From assembly GCA_029953675.1 (NCBI GenBank), contig JAMWBK010000004.1:3098501-3162500 (forward strand): DNA of 64,000 bases. Direction: 5' to 3'. Position 1 is the stretch's first letter. The number at the start of each line of letters is the position of its first letter. The stretch comes from Rhodosorus marinus. Its lineage: Eukaryota > Rhodophyta > Stylonematophyceae > Stylonematales > Stylonemataceae. The notes beneath the pieces are model-generated. The model was not told where the DNA came from, did no database searches, and saw only the letters and a program-made list of their open reading frames with translations. Positions 55,655-64,000 of the stretch are shown piece after piece. Both the position numbers and the translations under genes were made by a program.

Positions 55655-58586
55655 TGAATATCAGCCTTTCCAAAAGGTAAAGAAAAGCGAGAACCACTCA
55701 GAAACCGAGAGGAACTGAGAGCAGCTTCACCGTTCCATCCAGATTCAGTACAAGCGTCCATTGTTGAGCAAGTTGGTCGTCACCTGTCTAGGAACCTCCA
55801 TCATAAGGGTTTTGCGCTTGTTGCTCCGGCGCTTGAAATTGGAGGTTAATAATGACAGGTGGTTGAAAAGAAACTCGTGCACGAGTTTCTGTTACGTTTG
55901 CTACGTGCATCTCCCCTCTAGGATTACATTAAGGTTGAAGTCCAATTCCGATTTCTAGGAGGGCAATGAGGTACGAATCGAATTGCGAGCGTTGCGCTAT
56001 ACCAAGAGCATGGGGTAGACAGTTGTTGTTGCTGCCACTCACGCGGAGCTAGGTACTCCGCTAATGATAGGGAACTACTATGCTGAGGTTTGACCTAGAT
56101 CTCTGGGGAAAACCAGGGCTTTATCCAGCACTAGCTTGAGTCAGGTTCAGCACGAACCTGAGAAGCTCAAGGGTGTACATCGGAATGTTGTTTGTACAGG
56201 CATCTCCTTGATTGCCTCCGTTATCGTTTCCGGATCATCTCCTACCCTCAATCACTCCCTTCGGTTTCGCTTGCTGTCTTCGGAACTCGCCAAGCTCATT
56301 CGGCAACCCCATCCAAAACTTGAGTTCAAGGAGTCCAAGCGATCTGCAAGGTTGAAAACCAATGTCCGAGTCTCAGTGGACCTCTATGGAATATGAACCC
56401 TTTAAACAAGCGTCCGGCTCTTGCAAGAGCGTTCTACATTGATAGTCGGAAAGTCGTTCGGACTGTGAACGCTGCTTTTTGTCATAACCCCGTCTCAGAT
56501 CCCCCTAGGTCGGACGGCGTTTCCATACTCAGAGTAACACATCTGGATCATCAGGAAGTTTGTGCCTTCGCATGCTCCACTGAAGAAACGCCTTCGTGCA
56601 CCTTCGGACTACATAGAACACGACACATACACTCTACAAAGCTCAACTAAGGTAGACGGGCATGTACTTGCCCAAAAACACGTAGCCGACCCAAAATGAA
56701 ACGCAAGAGATGCGTCCTCCATTGCGATGAGCTTGTGAGGAGGAGCTCGCGTCGCTATGCAGTGGCAGCAGCTACAGAAGCGGACGAAGGATTGGAGCGA
56801 ACGACAACATTTAGCAGAGCACCTATCCGTATCGGACGTCGTTTCTAATCGACTACGACTGTGTCTTCGAAGATGGCTTCTGCTGAGATTGGGAGATGCT
56901 GCTGAGCCTGACCAAGATCAGGATCTCCTGTTGTGGGGTACCCTTTAGCAATCACCCTTTTGCAAGAAATCTGCTCAAGCATTTAGAACTCCGCCATTGG
57001 CCAGCTGACAACCATTAGCCACATGTTAGCATCTGTCATCCAATTACAGTTCTGTACTAATAGAGAACCCCCTTTGGCGGGAAAATTGGGCACTCATTCC
57101 TCTCTAGCAGCTTCTCTTCATGCGGTTGTAGTCAATGGGTTTAGCCGAATGCTGGCCCCGGGGGGATCCAATTGACTACTATCCGGAGCTTGTCGGCCAT
57201 GGAGCTGGAGGGTAAAAACGCAAGCGCGGTCTGTTTTACATGGGCAAACTAATCCGACCAGAGACACTGAGCATGTTCGGCAACGGGAGATCGTTTAGGT
57301 GCTGCACAAGAGTATTCCGCAAGAACTGGAGAAGGAATTTCGTAAGATGCAAGAGCAATTGAGAGCGGAATAATGACGTCGGGTCAGCAATGTAGCCAAC
57401 TTAAGCCTTTTTACTGCGGTTTCCTCCGGTTGAGAACTTGTTTCTCCACCTACGTAGGAGGATGCAGGAGTCCTAAACGGAATAACGGCCTCGTTTTTGT
57501 TTCTGAACTTCTTGGTGGTTCAACCCTCCGACTCCTCCATTTGCTGGCCCAGGCTCGTTAAGAGTGCCCAACCTCCCCCTGTGCATGGCATGAAACATGC
57601 TCAATGTCACTATGCATAGCATTTTCGAGAGTGCGGCTGTTCAGGCCGAATTTCGCGAGAAAATCTTGTTGGTATTTATTCATATTGGATATTGTACTAA
57701 TCAATATTGGTTCGCACCCGGGGGTAACCTTGTTGCTCTTTTGCGCGAAGCGGCAGTGAGGGGTTCGGGCCCGAATCCTTTAGTGAATTGTAATAAAGTG
57801 GGTTCGGGGCATGCCCCATGCTCATTCAGGTATGCCCCCGCTGCCTCACGGGAAGACTGGAGCAGATTTCTCGAGTTTTGATGCAACCATATCGACGATT
57901 CCAAAGGTCTACCCAAAATGTGCCCCGAAAACAAGGGCGACCCATCGAATTTGGGTTAGTATCGACGACAGGGATTCGATCTTATCGGGGATATGCCCCA
58001 ATGCCCCAATGCCCCACCCTGATTTTAGCCGATAACTGTGGAACCCCTTTCACCCCCCTCTTCAATTTGCCGAGAGGTAACAGCGTTGTCCGGGGGTTTA
58101 GACAAAGGTGAGCTAGTATTGCGAACCATTGCTACCTTGGGAGGCTGATTCTGCCAAGGGAAAATCCTAAATGCAACCCCAGGCAACTCTTAAGGATTGG
58201 GAGAGACTTCCAATCTCAGGTGAACAGCGGCAGTATCGACTAGGAAGGAGCAAGTGGAGCGAGGAAATTTTTGCATTCTGCAGGACGTCATTTTGTGTGC
58301 TTACAGTCAAAAATTTCTGAAGAAGTCTTGAAGTGGGAGAGAACTGAGTGGAATTGACTTTCCAGGATCACGCGTTCCTGACAATTGTACCTGCCCGCAG
58401 TCGTCTACGCCAGACCACAGTCGAGAAACTCTGTGGAACAGAGGCACAAATGATTCCTGGAGCCTAAAAACTAGTGCTCAAAAATAAGAGGTACATCGGA
58501 TAATTAGCTAAGGAGCTACGTTAGGCCCGGTACTCGGAATTGAGGCGCGGATTGCATGAGGATAGTTTGCTGTGGAGGATAGAGCA
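55655..58586. other. gene-poor region, about 2.9 kb
   Basis: No recognised gene. Notable: a 50-codon frame at 56696-56848, a 12-bp perfect palindrome ttcgggcccgaa at 57764-57775, and a short tandem run of atgccccaatgccccaatgcc near 57995, also echoed by ggggcat motifs near 57810 and 27300-27400. Long AT-rich blocks are absent. No RNA gene recognised. Confidence 0.35.
56696..56848 (+). CDS. hypothetical 50-codon basic ORF
   Basis: MKRKRCVLHCDELVRRSSRR, then YAVAAATEADEG and FSRAPIRIGRRF then TAA. The Arg/Ala-rich composition looks protein-like and could be a small basic protein or the first exon of a longer gene. No family or splice partner found. Confidence 0.22.
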   Translation: MKRKRCVLHCDELVRRSSRRYAVAAATEADEGLERTTTFSRAPIRIGRRF

Positions 58587-61088
58587 ATGAAGAAGGACGG
58601 CCGGAACGGAAACATCAAGACCGACGAAGTGAAGAGAGCCTATTTTAGCGCCAACCCTCCAGAAACAAATGAAGCCCATGACCTTGAGGAGCACGAGCTT
58701 GAGGCGAGGTCTTCAATGGTCCGTAGGCAGGTGAGCGTTCTCAAGGCTTCTCCTTCAGTCGGGCTGAGTGTCTGAGTGATGCCCCGGCGGACTGTGATGC
58801 TAACCTCTTTGTGATTATGACTTCTTTCAGACTCTTACAAGCGGATACGGAGCTACGAATAATGAAGAGGTAGGAAAGCTGCCCTCTGTCCCATCTTAGC
58901 GTTAAAGCTGACGCGTTTTACACCCGAACGCTGCAAGAATGGACACGTCGCGGACGTTGGATGAGACGCTCTTCGCAAGGTCAATGGGCAAGCCTCGTGA
59001 ATATTTTTGAGAGCGCGCGCTGATGTACTTTTCTCATATTGACACAGATTTCGAAGCAAGCCGTTGAAGTCCAGAGGGTCAATTCGAATCCTGTTTATTC
59101 AAATCTGCCGGTAAGCAAAAATCTTTACGTATTGATGCTAGAGCAGGACTGGCATTTATTTTCTCCTAGCTGTGTTTGTTGATCATCTACGGACTCCTGT
59201 TGGGCGTCGCCAGTTGCAAGGAAACGATTTTAGAGTCTTTTTCCACGGCGCTCTTCAGGCAGCATTGAGGGCATTCGGCCACGACCAGCTGACGCAGTGA
59301 ATTGGCGTATTTCTCTTTTGCAGTGCGCGGATGAAAAAACGTTCTTGAGGGGAGATAGGAGTCGCGCAGGTGGGAAGCAAAGCGCAGGGAAACGGTTGAG
59401 CTCTGGATATGGGGGTGGCCATGTTCACATGTCACAGGTTGGAGTTTGTTCAACAACGAATCCGCGTCGTGCCGAAAAGAACTAAACTTCAAAATTTCTC
59501 CACCGGATTACAAAGATTTCCCAATACACCGAAGGTGTTCGGGATGGACTCAGCGGACTCGAGGGCTATTGGTCAACCTTGAACTACCTATTGATATTTG
59601 TGCCGCTTGGGATATTAACTGGGTTTTTTGGCGCGCCGAAGGTGATGCGTAGCCCTCAAGCTCCCCATCAGGAAGCCAGGAGCCTATGATTTCGGTCATA
59701 AGCACCTGTCTTCATTGATGGGGGCCACGCATTATCCTCATTCGCTATTATGAGGACCCTCATGTCTCATCGAAGATTGCGCTAACGTTCTTGCTCCTCG
59801 TTCACTCCATTACGGACTTGGCTTGATCATGTAGGTGCTGGTTTTCATTCTCAATTTTGTTGGATGTGTACCGCTTGCGACTATCTTGGGAAAAGCCACT
59901 GAGGACCTGGCAACTCATACGAACGCGACTGTGGGGGGCTTGTTAAATGCCACTTTTGGGAATGCAGTTGAGATTATTCTCTCGATTGCAGCTCTCCGTC
60001 AAGGTCTTCTAGATGTCATTCGGTACACACTTGTGGGTAAGCGTTCCATAGAAGCTCGAGTAGTTGAATGGACCCGATTAACGGAGATGGACTATATACC
60101 ATGTTTTTGAAGGTTCGATCCTTTCAAATCTTTTGCTCGTGCTCGGGAGCTCGTTTTTCTTTGGCGGTCTTATTTATCGTGAGCAAGAGGTACACAAAGT
60201 TGTCGCGGAGTCGAACGCGGACCTCCTTGTCGCAGCTTCGTTCGGCTTCGCTTTGCCTTCCGTGTTTGGAGTCGCGCTACCGGAAGGGAAAGGCCATGAG
60301 CGCGTCGCGGAGATTTTTTCACTTGTAACTGCTGTCTGTTTGCTCTTGATATACGCGATGTTTCTATACTTTCAGCTTTTTACACACTACGATAGCTATT
60401 TGGATGAAGAGGATGAGGAAGCAGGCGGTTCAAGGGTTTCAGTAACTGATCCAACAGCAGTTGAAAGCGAATCGCTTGACGGTGGTGAAGAGGAAGTGGA
60501 AGCTGACGATGAAGAAGAAGTCGTGGCTTCGTTTAACGTGGCTTTTGGGATTCTTCTGGTTGTGGTTGTTCTTGTTAGCATATGCTCGGAATATATCGTA
60601 TCATCGATTTCAGAATTCTCTCAGGCAGCTGGCCTTGGCCAGACGTTTGTTTCGATCATTTTTCTTCCGGTGATCGGTAATGCAGTGGAACATTTCAGCG
60701 CGGTAATGGTATGAATACGTCCGAAGAGTTTTGAGTGCACTTGTTCATTTATTGTTCTGCTCCGCGTCTTACTGTTCGTGATTTGGTCCGCGTTTTCCTG
60801 AAGGTGGCCATGAAAGACAAAATGGACCTGAGCATTGGTATCGCTTGCGGGAGTAGCGTGCAGATTGCCGCCTTCGCCTCGCCCGTGATGGTAATTCTAT
60901 CATGGATCTTTGGGCAAAATCACTTAACCCTTGACGTGGGAATATTCAATTCTATATGCATAGTGATGAGTGTTTTCCTGGTGAATACGACCATGAGGGA
61001 TTCTCAGACTAATTGGCTGGAGGGAGCATTGCTTCTGACTGTGTACGTCGTTATCGGCTGCGCTCTCTTTCTTTTTGACCAAGTTTGA
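58587..61088 (+). CDS. CAX-type Ca2+/H+ exchanger
   Basis: Multi-exon cation/proton antiporter of the YRG/CAX group. ATG at 58587 (MKKDGRNGNIKTDEVKRAYF) starts a long soluble N-terminus spread over short exons. Membrane part: YWSTLNYLLIFVPLGILTGF, VLVFILNFVGCVPLATILGK, then the first alpha repeat ATVGGLLNATFGNAVEIILS. It continues with SILSNLLLVLGSSFFFGG, SLVTAVCLLLIYAMFLYFQL, an acidic cytosolic stretch (EEEVEADDEEEVV), and the second repeat IGNAVEHFSAVMV then AMKDKMDLSIGIACGSSVQ. It ends ALFLFDQV then TGA. The paired GNAVE motifs and central acidic loop identify CAX. Such proteins load Ca2+ (or Mn2+) into vacuoles or other acidic stores. N-terminal tails often regulate activity. Confidence 0.9.
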
Positions 61089-61151
61089 GGAGTTTTGCAT
61101 GAATTGAGTGTTCAAAAATGCGAAAGAAAAACTAGGTAGTTCCTGCTGTTC

Positions 61152-61489
61152 TTAATCTCTTGATTGTAAAGCGTCCAAAATGTGTATAGTTTCTTGCCCC
61201 CCCATCCTTCGGATCAGCGCGACGCAGCCCGTCCTTTTTTCTACATCCTCCTCCTCAATCACCAGACTTTCGTCGGGGAGGGGAGGCATTCTAGTCCAAA
61301 GCGAAACGTTCACTTCCACGTTCGCCCCGTTCTTATCTGCCCGTATTCCAATTGCTCACCGCAAGTCGTCGCAGCCCCAGGGAAGCATGCAAAGAGCACC
61401 TCGAAATCAGTATTTGCGTTATTTGCTGACCGTCACCTTACCGCCTTGGGCGCAATACCCGAAGAGATCACAAGACATCGGGCTATCAT
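61152..61489 (-). CDS. hypothetical small protein (three exons)
   Basis: Exons 61489-61442 (MIARCLVISSGIAPKA), 61399-61360 (VLFACFPGAATTC) and 61336-61152 (KNGANVEVNVSLWTRMPPLP, DESLVIEEEDVEKRTGCVAL, ETIHILDALQSRD). Phases match and the total is 273 nt (90 aa). The third exon is clearly protein-like. The second intron would be only 23 nt, so the join of exons 2 and 3 needs proof. No family recognised. It lies convergent with the CAX gene, whose stop is 64 bp away. Confidence 0.42.
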
Positions 61490-61812
61490 AATCCCTGACT
61501 ATATCCTAACCTAAGGGAGTTCCTCAAGCTGCTACCAAATCGACTCACACAAACCGTCTGCATCCTAATTCGTCGGCTTTACCTGGTGCACTAACGCCTA
61601 TATTCAGGTGTCAGCGATAATCAAGTCGGATTGAAGAGGTAATCGCGTTGGTAAGAGTTCCGTGAGAGCCACAACATTGAATCCAAGCCATGAGGGTCGA
61701 GTGGAGCTTTCCACTGTCATTTCTTATTTCTTGGAACCGCTTTCAAAAATGGTTTATTCATGAGGTCAAGCTGTGCAGGGGTGAAACCTGAAGGTGCACT
61801 TAGCCGACTAAA
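61490..61812. other. divergent intergenic region
   Basis: About 320 bp between the small minus-strand gene and WDR74; probable shared promoter region. No exon seen. Confidence 0.35.
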
Positions 61813-63416
61813 ATGAATCTCGATGGACGCATTGTGGTCACAGGGGACGATCTTGGCCTTCTCAAAGGTACGAATCGAGTTTGGTTCTTGTGACATATAA
61901 CTGTAGGCTGTAACAGTTGCGACTGTGCACCTAAATTTCAAGTTCGTATTCCACGCAGCTATCGATGTTGGAAGTGGCAAGGTAGTGTTCCAAACCAGCA
62001 TTTCGTCTGCGGATGACCGGAGGAGAGTAGCTGTGACACATCTTAGCCGTACGGGAGCGAGAGATAATATTGTTGTATGTACTTCGGACGGTGCTATTCA
62101 TCAGCTGCTCAACTTCCGAGATGTTGCAACTGTGCCTGGACGTCTTGAAGGTGGTACTGTAGGCATTGGCGAGCTTGATGAGCATCGAGCCCTGCTTTGT
62201 TCGCCGGCCGGAGAGTTACACTTTCTTCAGGATAAGATCCTGATCCCCTCGAGTATGACCGTTGGGAACAACATTCAGTGCATGCAGACTTCTCAAAAGG
62301 AAAGAATCTTAGCTGTCGCTGGAAAGGAGCAGGAACTAGAGCTGTGGGACTTGCAACATGAGAAGAGTACCTTCAGGTGGGTAATTTACCATTGTTCTTG
62401 CTGGGTTGCTTGAACTCCTGATCTCCCGGGAGAGGGGCTGAGATTTGTCGCGCGATCTATGGCTGTGTATTGCTCAAAGTCGTCGGGAAGCTCATGTCTA
62501 AAGATTACGTTCTACCCCTTTCATTCACATGATAGAGCGAAAAACGTTGCTTCAGACGAACTTGGCCTTAGGGTCCCAGTGGACAACCGGTGTATTGCTT
62601 TTACTTCCAAGGAAGACACCAAGATTGTGGCTGTTGGTACTGGACTTGGCCGCCTTAGGCTTTACGACACTCGGTGAGTGCAATCTTTGAAAACTCAAGT
62701 CCTTTGCACAGTGTGCTGGCTGAGGCCTTTGCTGACGAAATTGGTTGCCTTTGCACGATTATTGGATCCTTACCCGCCGCTTCTAATCTAGATGCGGTCA
62801 AAGGCGCCCAGTCCAGGACCTGGACACCAGTTTGAATCGTCGGAACGGAATTCCGTCGGCTTGCACGGCAATAGATGTGTGGAACCGGAGTGAACCTGGA
62901 TCTGTGGTGGTAAGAAATTTGAGCTAGACTATGTGAAGTCGGAAGCTTCGGTTTTGAAAGCTATTCACGATTCCCACTGTTGTGCGTGGACTGCAGGTGG
63001 CTACAGGTGATGGGGACTTACGAGCTTTCGACCTTCGATCGAAGCAGGTCCAAGGCGTTTTTCGTGGTCACTCGGGTTCAATCAAGACGATTAGAAGTCA
63101 CCAGTCGGAGCCGCTACTGGCAAGCGGCGGCTTCTCTCGCTTCCTGCTTATCCACGACGTAAAATCCCGGGCACAGCTTGCAAAGGTAATACGACTAGTC
63201 TTCTCCGTTCTTCGTTGCATTTAGTTCTTTCAGCTTTGACAGATACTTGTGTGGACACAGGTGTACGTGATCAATCGAGTTATGGGGGTTGTCTGGGCCC
63301 CAGAAAATTCCGGGAAGCAGTTGGCCTCAAAGCTACCCGCCGACGTGAATCTTAGCCGAGGATCGAGCTTGACTCACTCTCAACCTAAGAAGCGGAGATC
63401 TGAGTCCAGCAGGTGA
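61813..63416 (+). CDS. WDR74: WD-repeat ribosome biogenesis protein WDR74/NSA1
   Basis: Multi-exon WD40 protein from ATG 61813 (MNLDGRIVVTGDDLGLLK). Further exons: SSADDRRRVAVTHLSRTGA, VVCTSDGAIHQLLNFRDV, ILAVAGKEQELELWDLQHEK, ASDELGLRVPVDNRCIAFT and VAVGTGLGRLRLYDTR. Then VATGDGDLRAFDLRSKQVQG, FRGHSGSIKTIRSHQSEPLL and ASGGFSRFLLIHDVKSRAQL. It ends QPKKRRSESSR then TGA. The ELWDL, LRVPV-D and RR-P sequences are characteristic of WDR74/Nsa1, a pre-60S assembly factor of the nucleolus released by the AAA-ATPase NVL/Rix7. The basic KKRR tail is a likely nuclear signal. Size is consistent with the roughly 385-residue family. Confidence 0.9.
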
Positions 63417-63844
63417 TGTTCCAATTGTTGTGGTGGGGTGTGGCGCTTCTCAAATTAGATTTGACTGGAATTGCACATGGAATGCATCGTCCAGTAGTCC
63501 CGGATGGGCCTGGCCTCGCTGTTTGAACGAGAGTTGTTGCCGCGGAAGACTGGAATGAGAGTTCGTAGAAAAGCAGCCGCGGCCTGGGAGTCTTTTTATG
63601 CAGTTTCCAGACTGGCTGAAAAACGACAAGCAGTTCAAGGGCAGGGCCACCGCAGCCTGTTCAAGTTGAGATCTCGGCAATACTTGCAAGATGTCAAGCT
63701 CCACGATCCGAACGGAAGGAATTCTTCATGTTTGCTATGTAAAATATCCCCTTGACGGCCAAGCTGTCACCGCCCACCTCAAACGAGCCGGTTTGAGTCC
63801 ACGAATATTACCGCCTTGTGTAGCAACTTTGTGAGAGGAAAGCA
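63417..63844. other. convergent intergenic region
   Basis: 3' flanks of WDR74 and of the gene entering from the right edge. Plus-strand frames near 63504-63755 are basic but have no domain. Confidence 0.35.
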
Positions 63845-64000
63845 TTACTCCCATTCCTCAAGCCTTTGCTTTTCAGCATCGTCGAGAATTTTCTTTGAAA
63901 AGGAGAACGGGATCAACGCTTCAAGCGTAGTTCGTCGTATTCGACCACTCGGCTGCATCATGTACACGTCCATGTTTCCAAACTCGGACAAAACTTGCCT
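63845..64000 (-). CDS. 3' end of an unidentified gene (truncated by the window)
   Basis: The minus strand is open from the window edge to a TAA at 63845-63847 and reads RQVLSEFGNMDVYMMQPSGR, IRRTTLEALIPFSFSKKILD and AEKQRLEEWE. Clearly protein-like, with a charged C-terminal helix. The family is not recognised from 51 residues. Confidence 0.5.
   Translation of the reverse strand, partial: RQVLSEFGNMDVYMMQPSGRIRRTTLEALIPFSFSKKILDDAEKQRLEEWE

Noticed and set aside
57990-58020. Short direct repeats atgcccca as a possible CRISPR or minisatellite
   Set aside because: Only two or three 8-9-base units, no regular spacers, and the DNA is eukaryotic nuclear.

Overview
The window is nuclear DNA from a eukaryote with a compact, intron-bearing genome, most likely an alga of the red lineage. 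Almost every recognisable gene is cut by short GT-AG introns, mostly about 60-150 nt. The assigned genes are eukaryotic housekeeping genes: exosome subunit RRP45, CLPTM1, TMEM33, ALG14, complex I subunit NDUFA2, proteasome chaperone PSMG3, ribosome biogenesis factor WDR74/NSA1 and MMTAG2. Two features suggest a plastid-bearing archaeplastid. One ABC-F ATPase is of the bacterial/plastid Uup type and starts with an MAFI-type, R-rich presequence typical of red algal and glaucophyte plastid proteins. The STE20-type kinase carries the RFx[V/I] tail motifs seen in plant relatives. A CBM48 glycogen/starch-binding protein fits an alga storing floridean starch. The species cannot be named from sequence alone.

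Layout. 1-7.8 kb: a C2/PH-like protein (-), a GCK-VI (OSR1/SPAK-like) kinase (+) and two small unknown genes (+). 8-26.5 kb: mostly minus strand, with CLPTM1, RRP45, acylaminoacyl peptidase, an unknown gene, a mitochondrial PPR-like protein, TMEM33 and a cytosolic ABCF (GCN20-like) whose 3' end is tandemly duplicated. 26.5-29.9 kb: a gene-poor stretch with a perfect 13-bp-stem hairpin. 30-44 kb: plastid ABCF (+), a signal-peptide/coiled-coil/multi-TM protein (-), a small TM protein (+), a DMAC1-like protein (-), a CBM48 protein (+), a CCDC137-like protein (+), NDUFA2 (-) and PSMG3 (-). 45-53.5 kb: three intronless paralogues of a C2H2 zinc-finger protein, all on the minus strand. They share an N-terminal region I do not recognise, and they flank MMTAG2, a 170-bp tandem duplication and small genes. 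54.9-64 kb: ALG14 (-), a gene-poor stretch, a CAX Ca2+/H+ exchanger (+), a small unknown gene (-), WDR74 (+) and the 3' end of one more gene (-).

These are independent housekeeping genes, not an operon or a single pathway. Loose themes are endomembrane function (CLPTM1, TMEM33, ALG14, CAX), mitochondrial proteins (NDUFA2, DMAC1-like, PPR-like) and RNA/ribosome biology (RRP45, WDR74, two ABC-F ATPases, MMTAG2). The most novel-looking element is the zinc-finger family: intronless in an intron-rich neighbourhood, locally expanded, with a conserved N-terminal domain carrying an extra C-x2-C-x6-C-x-C motif. Exon joins were worked out by hand from splice sites and reading phase. Where all phases and a total length divisible by three agree (CLPTM1, NDUFA2, DMAC1-like, ALG14, the coiled-coil/TM gene), I trust them most.
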